Positions 17,491 to 24,967 of a DNA stretch of 64,000 nucleotides are shown one piece after another. A program made the translations under genes and the position numbers. The stretch's first letter is position 1; each line of letters begins with the position of its first letter. Source of the DNA: Flavobacterium sp. IB48 (GTDB lineage Bacteria; Bacteroidota; Bacteroidia; Flavobacteriales; Flavobacteriaceae). Where the stretch lies: contig NZ_JAEFCA010000006.1 of NCBI RefSeq assembly GCF_016405855.1, positions 62,001 to 126,000 of the forward strand. Reading direction: 5' to 3'. The notes beneath the pieces were generated by a model. The model worked only from the letters and a program-made list of their open reading frames with translations, had not been told where the DNA came from and ran no database searches.

Positions 17491-17528
17491 AAACCCGACA
17501 GGTTTTAAAACCTGTCGGGTTTCTTTTT
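17491..17528 (+). terminator. Perfect 32-bp palindromic terminator (repeat family)
   Basis: Each half is AAACCCGACAGGTTTT or its complement (17491-17522), followed by a run of Ts to 17529. It belongs with the related palindromes at 21889-21920 and 60406-60437. Confidence 0.88.
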
Positions 17529-17739
17529 TTAAAACAAATACTTCTTCTCATCAATATTTAAAACTAAAATCAAAAATTACGATTAAAAAACTGTAAAACA
17601 ACACTTTACTTTTACCAAATTGTTTTACAAGAAAATACTTTCACAAGCCTTGTTACAACATTCAAAAACAAGACAAAACTCCGCTAATAAAGAACATACA
17701 ATTGATTTTGTTTTTGCTTTTTTTTAGCAAACAAATTAC

Positions 17740-17786
17740 TACATTTGAAAAAAAATAGACTTTATATAAAGTCTATTTTTTTTTGA
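17740..17786 (+). promoter_or_regulatory. Candidate promoter followed by a terminator-like leader hairpin
   Basis: TACATTTG (17740-17747) fits the -7 consensus. Seven bases later a perfect 24-bp palindrome (halves AATAGACTTTAT, 17754-17777) runs into T residues to 17784, which is the form of a Rho-independent terminator placed 43 bp before the protease ATG. It may control read-through or simply shape the transcript 5' end. Confidence 0.45.
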
Positions 17787-17828
17787 ACCCAAACCCATTC
17801 AATTAACATTTTTCAACCAATACTTTAA

Positions 17829-18974
17829 ATGAAAATTAGAAAGATCGCCCCAAACGAAGACTTGGAAACAACAGTCAAGAAAAAAAGAAATCGTTTCAAA
17901 TTTGTTCTCATTGCTATTATCGTTCTCTCTGCTGCAGGCTTTTTAGGTTTTAAATATTTTACGCCTAAAAAAGAAGCTATTTGTTTAGGCACAGATACCA
18001 AAATCTATGATGCTTACAAAGACGCAGTTGTGCTTATAAAGCATAGATATGGCTATTTTGCTAAAATTAATGGAAAAGAAATTCAGCTTAATGTTGAGGA
18101 TGCTAAGGAAGAAACTATTTACGGAACTGGCTTTTTTGTTGATACAGAAGGTGACATGATTACCAATAGACATGTTTTACAACCATGGGATTCATCAGAT
18201 GAAGAAAGCGCCAAAGTAAATACTACTATACGAAATCTACGAATGAAGGTTGCTTCTATTCTTACTACCGATGTTTCTGAAAATGACTATGAAAGTTTTA
18301 TTGACAACAACTGGTCACATGCTTCAGTCTCGTATGATGAAGGTGAAGGAGACGGAGAATATGAAGAATCAGGCGAAGAAACTACTGAGTCTGCGGGTGA
18401 AGAATTTGTTAGTTCTAATGAAGCAGAAACAGATACAGCGCAAGTATCTACTGATATTGCAGCATCTATTCCGGTAAAAGAGTATGTTCCTATAGAAAAC
18501 ATTGAAGTATATGTAAAAACTGTCGACATTGAAGTAGCTCTTCATAATTCTGATAGTGAATGGAATAGTTGTGAGGTTAAAAAAGTTTCAGATGACACTA
18601 ATGTTGATTTAGGTCTTTTACAGTTAGTTACTCATAAAACTCCACAAACTGTTACCAACATCATTAGTCTTGATAATATTATTGATAATGATGCTTCTTT
18701 AGCTCCTGGCCAAAAAGCAATAATGGTAGGTTATCCGATGGGAATGGATTTGGCACAAACAAACTCCGGCATAAAAGTACAGCTTTACAATGGTCAAATT
18801 AGTAAAGAATCTGATGGTAATAAAATTCAATACAGTATAACTTCTACACATGGCGCGAGCGGCGCACCAGTTTTTAATGAATGTGGCCAACTGATTGCTG
18901 TTAATTTCAGTGGAGTAGATCAAGTTCAAGGTATAAATTTTGGAATTGTGGCTAAACATATTAATTCTCTCTAA
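17829..18974 (+). CDS. Membrane-anchored trypsin-like serine protease
   Basis: 381 residues. A basic N-terminus and one membrane helix (~24-43) anchor it with the catalytic part outside the cytoplasm. The chymotrypsin/DegP-type triad is visible: H115 in MITNRHVLQPW, D260 in TNVDLGLLQL, S344 in HGASGAPVFNECGQL. The oxyanion-loop sequence and GxS placement are intact. Between His and Asp there is an unusual acidic, low-complexity insertion (~169-205, rich in E, G, S and D). No PDZ domain follows, unlike DegP. A role in envelope protein quality control or regulated cleavage is inferred. The terminator-like hairpin in its leader may tune expression. Confidence 0.88.
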   Translation: MKIRKIAPNEDLETTVKKKRNRFKFVLIAIIVLSAAGFLGFKYFTPKKEAICLGTDTKIYDAYKDAVVLIKHRYGYFAKINGKEIQLNVEDAKEETIYGTGFFVDTEGDMITNRHVLQPWDSSDEESAKVNTTIRNLRMKVASILTTDVSENDYESFIDNNWSHASVSYDEGEGDGEYEESGEETTESAGEEFVSSNEAETDTAQVSTDIAASIPVKEYVPIENIEVYVKTVDIEVALHNSDSEWNSCEVKKVSDDTNVDLGLLQLVTHKTPQTVTNIISLDNIIDNDASLAPGQKAIMVGYPMGMDLAQTNSGIKVQLYNGQISKESDGNKIQYSITSTHGASGAPVFNECGQLIAVNFSGVDQVQGINFGIVAKHINSL

Positions 18975-19056
18975 TTTGAAAAGTTCAGAAAAATTTTTAA
19001 ATTTAAAAGAATTTTCCTACGTTTATAACCGAATAAAAAATCGCATTTAATTAATT

Positions 19057-21864
19057 ATGAATAAATTTTTTAGTATTTGCGCACTACTATTCTGTGGTGT
19101 CGCTTTTTCACAGATTCCAACTCTGGATGTCGAAAATCAGAAAAAAAATTCGGTCATCTTAAAGGAGGTAAAAATTGAAACCAAAATTTTAGGAAATCTT
19201 GCTTCAACTACCGCAACTTATACATTTTACAATCCTGGAGACAGAATTTTAGAAGGAAATTTTACACTTCCGTTGCCAGAAGGAGTTAGCGTAAGCGGTT
19301 ATGCTTTGGATATTAACGGAAGCTTAAGAGATGCAGTTCCTGTTCCGAAAGAGCGAGCTAAAGAAGTTTTTGAAAGTATAGAAAAAAGAAATATAGATCC
19401 AGGTATTATTGAAAAAGTAGCTGGAAACAATTTCAGAACCAGAATTTATCCTATTACTGCGAGAGGCAGCAGAATGATTAAGATTACTTACAATCAGGAA
19501 TTAAAAAATTCTGCGACCGATTATGAATATTTTTTAAGTTTTGCCAATGCAGTTAGCATTCCGAAATTTAATCTAAAAGTATTGGTTAACGAAAGTCTGA
19601 CAACTCCTAAAATTACAGAAAATCCAGATGGAAGTTTTACTTTTCAGAAGAAAGGAAATCAATGGATTGCTGAAATTAGTAAAACGAATTTCACTCCAAA
19701 TGAGAGTCTTAAAATAGCTATTCCAAAAGTAAATGAGTCGTCTAATGTAATGCTTCAAAAAGCTTCTGACGATAAATCTTATTTTGCGGCAAGCGTTTCA
19801 ATGAATTTCCCTGTAAAAGAAAAAGCAAAATCTCAAAAAATTGCCATTATTTGGGACAATTCATTTAGCGGATCTAAAAGAAATCACCAAAAAGAATTGG
19901 ACTTTCTTACTGCTTATTTTTCAGACAACAAAGACGTTGCGGTCTCTTTTGTTCTTTTAAATAACGTTCTTGAAAAAACAGAAGAATTTACGGTTTCTGG
20001 TGGAAATTGGAATGCATTAAAAGACAGAATTCTTAATCTGAAATACGATGGCGGAACTGATTTTGGCGCTTTAAAAGAGATTTCATCAATAGACGAATAT
20101 CTTATGTTTTCTGACGGAATTTCAAATTTTGGTGATTTAACTCTAAAATTCAAAAAACCGGTTAATAGTATAACAAGCACACCCACTTCTGATTTTAATC
20201 TGCTTAAACTTTTAGCATCACAATCTGGAGGGAATTTTATCAATCTTAATGAATTAGACACTCAATCTGCTCTAAAAACGTATAAAAGACTTCCTATTGT
20301 ATTTTTAGGTTTTAAAGAAACCAATACACTTCAGGAGTTATTTCCAAATGTTGGAACTGCCGTAAACGAACCAGTCAACATATTCGGAATTTCATCTTCA
20401 AACTTGAGCAAACTTACTGCTGTTTTTTCAGTAGGAAATAAAAAATTTGAAGTGCCTGTAGATTTTAGTAACGCTGTACAAGTAGACAATTGGCCGCTTG
20501 CACAATTTTGGGCGCAACGAAAAATTAATGATCTTGAACTTAATTCAACTCAAAACAGTGAAGAAATCAGAAATCTGAGTGAGCAGTTTGGTGTAGTAAG
20601 CAAGAACACCAGTCTTATCGTATTGGATGATGTTAATGATTATGTGCGTTTTGGCATTACTCCTCCAGAGGAATTAATATCAGAATACAACAGAATCGTT
20701 TCTCAAAACAAAAAACAAATTTTAGAGAAAAGAAGAAATCTTCTATCTAAAGCTTTTGATAAAACACGTGAACTGACAACTTGGTGGAACAGTGAATTTA
20801 AGCCTACAGAAAAAAAACAATATCCTACAATTTCTAAACAGTCACAAAAATTGTCTTCGGCAGAAGAAAGTGTTGTTAGCGATAATGATGTATATTCTGC
20901 AGAAACTAGAGCAGGCGATAAAAAAACTTCTACAGGTAAAATAACTTTGATAGATGTAGAAAGTACTCAAGAGTATATGAAAGATTTTCAGTCTTTACAG
21001 TCTCCTGAATTGATTTACCAGAAATATCTTGAAAATCGTCCGAAATATGAGAAACAGGTAACCTATTATTTTGATGTTTCTAAACTCCTATTCAAAAAAG
21101 GTGACAAAGCACTTTCCCTAAAGGTTTTAAGTACATTAGCAGAACTTGATTTGGAAAACGAAGAGTTATATAAGACGATATCTTATCTGTTGAAACAAAG
21201 AGGCAATTATGAAAAAGAATTGTGGATTACTCAAAAGATTCTAGAATGGAGACCATTTGATCCTCAAAGTCATAGAGATTATGCATTAGCTTTGGTAGAT
21301 AATAAAAAACCTCAAGAAGCTCTTAACATCTATAAAGGCATGCTTTATCAGGAATATACCGATGAGATTTCTATTAGAGATAATGGTATTGAAGAGATTT
21401 TGATTATGGAAATCAATAACATTTTGAGCCAAAACAAAAATGTTGATGCAAGCAAAGTTGATGATCGTCTAAAAGCAAATCTTCCAGTCGACATTCGTAT
21501 TGTTATTAACTGGAATAAAGACAATACAGATATCGATCTTTGGGTTACAGATCCAAGAGGAGAAGATTGTTCGTACTCGCATAGATCTACAGAAATTGGA
21601 GGAAGATTAAGCAATGATTTTACTCAAGGTTTTGGTCCTGAACAATTTTTACTTAAAAAAGCGATCAAAGGAAAATATAAAATCAAGACTAATTTCTTCG
21701 GTGAGAGACAGAATATTCTTTCTGGACCAACGACTGTAATGGCAGAAGTTTACTTGTATTATTCTGACGGTAGACAAGAACGCAAAATTGCTGTTTTCCA
21801 AAGCCAAAAAGAAAACAAACGTGAAAGCGATAGTAAAATTCTAATTGGAGAATTTGATTTTTAG
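19057..21864 (+). CDS. Secreted VIT / VWA-like / DUF2135 protein
   Basis: 935 residues with a signal peptide (MNKFFSICALLFCGVAFSQ). Order of parts: a VIT domain (~25-150, with FTLPLPEGVSVSGYALDING and the RTRIYPI block), a von Willebrand A-like region (~265-395) with a D-x-S-x-S metal site in WDNSFSGS, a long linker, TPR-like helices (~665-790) and a C-terminal DUF2135 domain (~815-935, DIDLWVTDPRGEDCSYSH). VIT plus VWA occurs in inter-alpha-trypsin-inhibitor heavy chains; bacterial forms are exported and of unknown role, perhaps binding proteins at the cell surface. It follows the protease gene by 82 bp on the same strand; a protease-regulator relation is a guess. A palindromic terminator follows. 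Confidence 0.88.
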   Translation: MNKFFSICALLFCGVAFSQIPTLDVENQKKNSVILKEVKIETKILGNLASTTATYTFYNPGDRILEGNFTLPLPEGVSVSGYALDINGSLRDAVPVPKERAKEVFESIEKRNIDPGIIEKVAGNNFRTRIYPITARGSRMIKITYNQELKNSATDYEYFLSFANAVSIPKFNLKVLVNESLTTPKITENPDGSFTFQKKGNQWIAEISKTNFTPNESLKIAIPKVNESSNVMLQKASDDKSYFAASVSMNFPVKEKAKSQKIAIIWDNSFSGSKRNHQKELDFLTAYFSDNKDVAVSFVLLNNVLEKTEEFTVSGGNWNALKDRILNLKYDGGTDFGALKEISSIDEYLMFSDGISNFGDLTLKFKKPVNSITSTPTSDFNLLKLLASQSGGNFINLNELDTQSALKTYKRLPIVFLGFKETNTLQELFPNVGTAVNEPVNIFGISSSNLSKLTAVFSVGNKKFEVPVDFSNAVQVDNWPLAQFWAQRKINDLELNSTQNSEEIRNLSEQFGVVSKNTSLIVLDDVNDYVRFGITPPEELISEYNRIVSQNKKQILEKRRNLLSKAFDKTRELTTWWNSEFKPTEKKQYPTISKQSQKLSSAEESVVSDNDVYSAETRAGDKKTSTGKITLIDVESTQEYMKDFQSLQSPELIYQKYLENRPKYEKQVTYYFDVSKLLFKKGDKALSLKVLSTLAELDLENEELYKTISYLLKQRGNYEKELWITQKILEWRPFDPQSHRDYALALVDNKKPQEALNIYKGMLYQEYTDEISIRDNGIEEILIMEINNILSQNKNVDASKVDDRLKANLPVDIRIVINWNKDNTDIDLWVTDPRGEDCSYSHRSTEIGGRLSNDFTQGFGPEQFLLKKAIKGKYKIKTNFFGERQNILSGPTTVMAEVYLYYSDGRQERKIAVFQSQKENKRESDSKILIGEFDF

Positions 21865-21888
21865 GAATTACAAAGCTTACTAATATTC

Positions 21889-21927
21889 AAATCCGACAGA
21901 TTTAAAAATCTGTCGGATTTTTTATTT
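21889..21927 (+). terminator. Palindromic terminator after the VIT gene (repeat family)
   Basis: A 15-bp perfect stem (left arm AAATCCGACAGATTT, loop AA, to 21920) followed by TTTTATTTTTA. Same family as 17491 and 60406. Confidence 0.88.
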
Positions 21928-22524
21928 TTAAAATGAATACTTCTCCAATTTCTTTCCTTGAATATCTAAAACCTTTGTACTCTCTTTTGGAACATTACCT
22001 TTTATAACTTCTTGAACAGATGGATTGGATGGATATTTTCCACCTTTCATTTTTAGAAGATGAAATTTTCCTCCGCTTTCAAATATCAAATCATAAAATT
22101 TTTCTGTTACCGAAGAGGTTACATAAATTGGGAAATCGGTAACAGTGAAACGATTTATTACAGTACCATCATTTTTTAAAATATAACCCGAGCAGCCTCC
22201 GCTTCCGCAGAAATAAGGATTTGAAAAACCAACAAAATATTCGTTTTTCTTATCGTTGTTTAAATCGAAAGCTTCATAATAAAAATAACGGTCGTCTTTG
22301 GTCAGCGCAGGAATATCTTTCTCTAATAAAACGAGCAATTGCTTGCGAATTAATTCGACTGTCTTGTCTTCTTTTGAAGTGACTTCACTCAAATCTGCTG
22401 TTCCTCCAAGTGTTTTAGACAATGTATCTTGAACAATTGTTTTTACAATATTTTTCGAATTGTCTTTATTCTGACAAGAACTTAATGCCAAAATTGCGAT
22501 TAGAATTAAAATCTTATTTTTCAT
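21928..22524 (-). CDS. Lipoprotein, function unknown, last gene of the nitrate operon
   Basis: 198 residues from the ATG at 22524, which starts a lipoprotein signal (MKNKILILIAILALSSC, Cys17); a 7-residue longer start is less likely. In the mature part FDLNNDKKNEYFVGF has the D-x-N-x-D spacing of a calcium-binding loop or FG-GAP-like repeat, followed by a Cys pair in FCGSGGCSG. No catalytic site is visible. It begins 27 bp after the ldhA stop and reads the same way, so it is probably the final gene of the operon that starts with narK, though a link to nitrate metabolism is not evident. Confidence 0.75.
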   Translation of the reverse strand: MKNKILILIAILALSSCQNKDNSKNIVKTIVQDTLSKTLGGTADLSEVTSKEDKTVELIRKQLLVLLEKDIPALTKDDRYFYYEAFDLNNDKKNEYFVGFSNPYFCGSGGCSGYILKNDGTVINRFTVTDFPIYVTSSVTEKFYDLIFESGGKFHLLKMKGGKYPSNPSVQEVIKGNVPKESTKVLDIQGKKLEKYSF

Positions 22525-22551
22525 AATCCAAAACTTTAAATTCATAATAAT

Positions 22552-23571
22552 TTAAACCAACAACGCGGCTTTATTTTCAATATCGTTTTGCGCTAACAAT
22601 GATTTTATATTATTGAAAGTCACCAAAGCAATCTGTGTCAAAGCTTCATTGGTAAAAAATGCCTGATGCGCCGTTACCAAAACATTTGGAAAACTCATTA
22701 AACGCTGAATCGCATCATCTTGAATAATGTCTGCAGAAAGATCTCTGAAGAATAATTTTTCTTCTTGTTCGTAAACGTCAATTCCTAAATAACCTATTTT
22801 TCCTTCTTTTAAACCTTCAATAACCGACGAAGTTTCTATTAAACCGCCACGGCTTGTGTTTATAATCATGACACTTTCTTTCATAAAAGAAATAGAGGTG
22901 GTATTAATAACATGTTTCGTTTGATCGTTCAGCGGACAATGAAGCGAGATAATATCACTCGATTTAAAAATTTCTTCTAAACCAACAAAAGAAACCCCGT
23001 CTTTTTTCATTTCGTCACTTTCAACAATATCATACGCCAAGACTTTGCAGCCAAAACCTAGTGCAATTTTAGAAAATGCTTTTCCTATATTTCCAGTTCC
23101 AATAATTCCGATTGTTTTCCCGAATAAATCGAAACCTAATAATCCGTTTAAAGAAAAGTTCTGTTCGCGAACTCTATTATAAGCTTTGTGCGTTTTTCTG
23201 TTTAAAGTTAAAATCATAGCCATAGCATGTTCTGCAACCGCCTGAGGAGAATATGCGGGAACTCGGCAAACTTTTATATTATATTTTTTTGCAACTTCTA
23301 AATCGACATTGTTAAATCCAGCGCAGCGTAAAGCAATTATTTTTACTTTTTTTTCAGCTAATTGTTTAATGACCGTTTCGTTTACAATGTCATTTACAAA
23401 AACACAAACAATCTCGCATTCTTCAATTAAAGCGACAGTCTGAGGATTTAATTGGGTTTCAAAAAAATCCAATCGAAAACCAAAATCTTCATTGTATTTA
23501 TTGAAAAACGTTTTATCGTAAGGCTGAGTCGAGAAAAAAGCTATTTTATTTGCAACAAGATTTGAGCTCAT
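22552..23571 (-). CDS. ldhA: D-lactate dehydrogenase / 2-hydroxyacid dehydrogenase
   Basis: 339 residues, matching NAD-dependent D-lactate dehydrogenase (E. coli LdhA type), which reduces pyruvate to D-lactate and regenerates NAD+. N-terminal YDKTFFNKYNEDFGFRLDFF is typical of LdhA. The Rossmann motif GIIGTGNIGKAF (~153-164) is followed by the catalytic Arg in NTSRGGLIET, Glu in VYEQEEKLFF and His in VTAHQAFFT. It starts 13 bp after the small membrane protein gene of the nitrate cluster, so it should share that transcript. This fits a module for redox balance under low oxygen. Other 2-hydroxyacid substrates cannot be excluded. Confidence 0.88.
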   Translation of the reverse strand: MSSNLVANKIAFFSTQPYDKTFFNKYNEDFGFRLDFFETQLNPQTVALIEECEIVCVFVNDIVNETVIKQLAEKKVKIIALRCAGFNNVDLEVAKKYNIKVCRVPAYSPQAVAEHAMAMILTLNRKTHKAYNRVREQNFSLNGLLGFDLFGKTIGIIGTGNIGKAFSKIALGFGCKVLAYDIVESDEMKKDGVSFVGLEEIFKSSDIISLHCPLNDQTKHVINTTSISFMKESVMIINTSRGGLIETSSVIEGLKEGKIGYLGIDVYEQEEKLFFRDLSADIIQDDAIQRLMSFPNVLVTAHQAFFTNEALTQIALVTFNNIKSLLAQNDIENKAALLV

Positions 23572-23584
23572 AATATTAAATTAT

Positions 23585-23839
23585 TTATGTTTTGTTATTT
23601 CGAAAATTCCCTTTTGGCAGATAATACAACCATCCAAAACCAATTAAAAATAAAATAAGCGAACCTATAAATGCCGGAATTAAAATTTCTTTATTGTTGT
23701 CTAATGCATTGTTTAAAGCAGCATACAATAACCAAATCTGGATACTTACATTTAAGATTAAAACAAATATTAAAGTAGACAAAATAACATTCAACTTATT
23801 TGGATTTGCCTGATTTTGGCTTTTTCTAAATGTACTCAT
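23585..23839 (-). CDS. Small two-helix membrane protein (DUF6755-like) of the nitrate cluster
   Basis: 84 residues from the ATG at 23839 (MSTFRKSQNQANPNKL); a longer reading would need TTG at 23857 and abut the Rieske stop. Two hydrophobic segments (~21-41 and ~55-75) are linked by a short loop. Small proteins of this form sit beside Rieske and molybdopterin genes in Bacteroidota nitrate clusters and are listed as DUF6755, which is my best family guess. A likely role is an integral membrane anchor or assembly factor for the neighbouring redox subunits; no cofactor ligands are seen. Confidence 0.7.
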   Translation of the reverse strand: MSTFRKSQNQANPNKLNVILSTLIFVLILNVSIQIWLLYAALNNALDNNKEILIPAFIGSLILFLIGFGWLYYLPKGNFRNNKT

Positions 23840-23857
23840 AATATATTTCTTAAACAA

Positions 23858-24367
23858 TTAACTCGCTTTGTTTTCAAAAGCTTTTACAAAAATCTTTTCT
23901 CCTTTTAAAACCACTTCCAACTGAGGCAAAGCTCTTGGCGGAGGTCCCGCGATAACATCTCCAGTTAAAGCGTCAAAAGAACCTTCGTGGCACGGACAAT
24001 GAATAATTCCTGTTCCAGGTTTGTAATAAACGGCACAAGAAAGATGCGTACATTTTTGTTCGTAAGCTCGAAACATTCCACTTTCTAAATGCACCAAAAT
24101 ATACGGAATGGTACTACCTTCAATCACAAAACCTCTTGTCCCGCCCAACGGAATATCTTTTATTTCGCACACAAAATGTTCTCCAACAACTTCTTCGCCA
24201 GGCAATAAATACGCTTTTGCTGCAACCAAACCACTTCCTACCATTAAACCTCCTGAAACCAGCGTAAGGAATTTAGCAAAATCACGTCGGCTTACTTGTG
24301 TCGATTCTTGCTTTTTATATGGAAAATCTTTCTTCCAGTTTTCACTTAAATTATCTTCTTTAGACAT
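23858..24367 (-). CDS. Rieske [2Fe-2S] protein with Tat signal
   Basis: 169 residues. The N-terminus carries a twin-arginine signal (VSRRDFAKFLTLVSGG), which implies folding with its cluster before export, with the hydrophobic stretch possibly kept as an anchor. Cluster ligands are clear: C106 and H108 (CTHLSC) and C124 and H127 (CPCHEGSF), with C111 and C126 positioned for the usual disulfide. It would carry electrons between the quinone/cytochrome level and the oxidoreductase. Gene order (11 bp after the 4Fe-4S gene, touching the next gene) puts it inside the nitrate operon rather than in a bc1 operon; no cytochrome b/c1 pair is nearby. Confidence 0.93.
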   Translation of the reverse strand: MSKEDNLSENWKKDFPYKKQESTQVSRRDFAKFLTLVSGGLMVGSGLVAAKAYLLPGEEVVGEHFVCEIKDIPLGGTRGFVIEGSTIPYILVHLESGMFRAYEQKCTHLSCAVYYKPGTGIIHCPCHEGSFDALTGDVIAGPPPRALPQLEVVLKGEKIFVKAFENKAS

Positions 24368-24378
24368 GGATTTTAGAT

Positions 24379-24948
24379 TTAAAATATTCGTAATTCGCTG
24401 CTTCCTTTTGGCATCATGATATTCACTTTTGTGTTTACACGCTCTTTCCCGAAAACAAAGGAATTTACCGGAGTGCTGTTTGGACGCATTTCTTCGATTT
24501 GTTCACGAGTCCCATAAAACAAGGCGCCACTCGGGCAAACTGTTGCACACATTGGCTTTTTGCCAACACTGGTTCTGTCGTAGCACATTGTACATTTCAT
24601 CATCAAATCGTATTCTTCCATTTTCTTTGGAACTCCAAACGGACAAGCCATTACGCAATTAGAGCAACCAATGCAGCGTTCTGTATTTGCGGTATGAACT
24701 ACTCCAAATTCATCCTGCGAAATAGCATCAGCCGGACAGACATTGGCACAAACAGGATCTTCGCAATGCATGCAAACCTGAACCGTGGTCTGAATGGTAA
24801 CTTCACGTTCTACATAATTAACGTGAATCATAGATTCTTGGCCATTTGTTTCACATTCTGCACAAGCCATTTCACAGGCTTTACAGCCTATGCATCTTTG
24901 TAAGTCTACAAAAAACTCTTCGTTTTTATTATAATTGGTTAAATTCAT
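24379..24948 (-). CDS. 4Fe-4S ferredoxin-type electron-transfer subunit
   Basis: 189 residues with four cysteine clusters in DmsB/NrfC order: CIGCKACEMAC near 17-27, CMHCEDPVCANVCP near 58-71, CIGCSNCVMACPFG near 92-105 and CTMCYD...KKPMCATVCP near 119-140. That pattern binds four [4Fe-4S] clusters and forms the electron wire of molybdopterin oxidoreductases. No signal peptide, so it should be cytoplasmic beside the catalytic subunit, whose gene ends 19 bp upstream. Downstream comes the Rieske protein. Together they would form a membrane-linked electron path. Confidence 0.93.
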   Translation of the reverse strand: MNLTNYNKNEEFFVDLQRCIGCKACEMACAECETNGQESMIHVNYVEREVTIQTTVQVCMHCEDPVCANVCPADAISQDEFGVVHTANTERCIGCSNCVMACPFGVPKKMEEYDLMMKCTMCYDRTSVGKKPMCATVCPSGALFYGTREQIEEMRPNSTPVNSFVFGKERVNTKVNIMMPKGSSELRIF

Positions 24949-24967
24949 AATTGTTGCTTTTTATAGA

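Larger units (their letters stand above)
17481..17828. other. 348-bp intergenic region with terminator, promoter and leader hairpin
   Basis: Holds the palindromic terminator at 17491-17528, about 200 bp of AT-rich DNA without readable genes, a candidate -7 element at 17740-17747 and a hairpin at 17754-17786 just before the protease gene. Confidence 0.7.
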
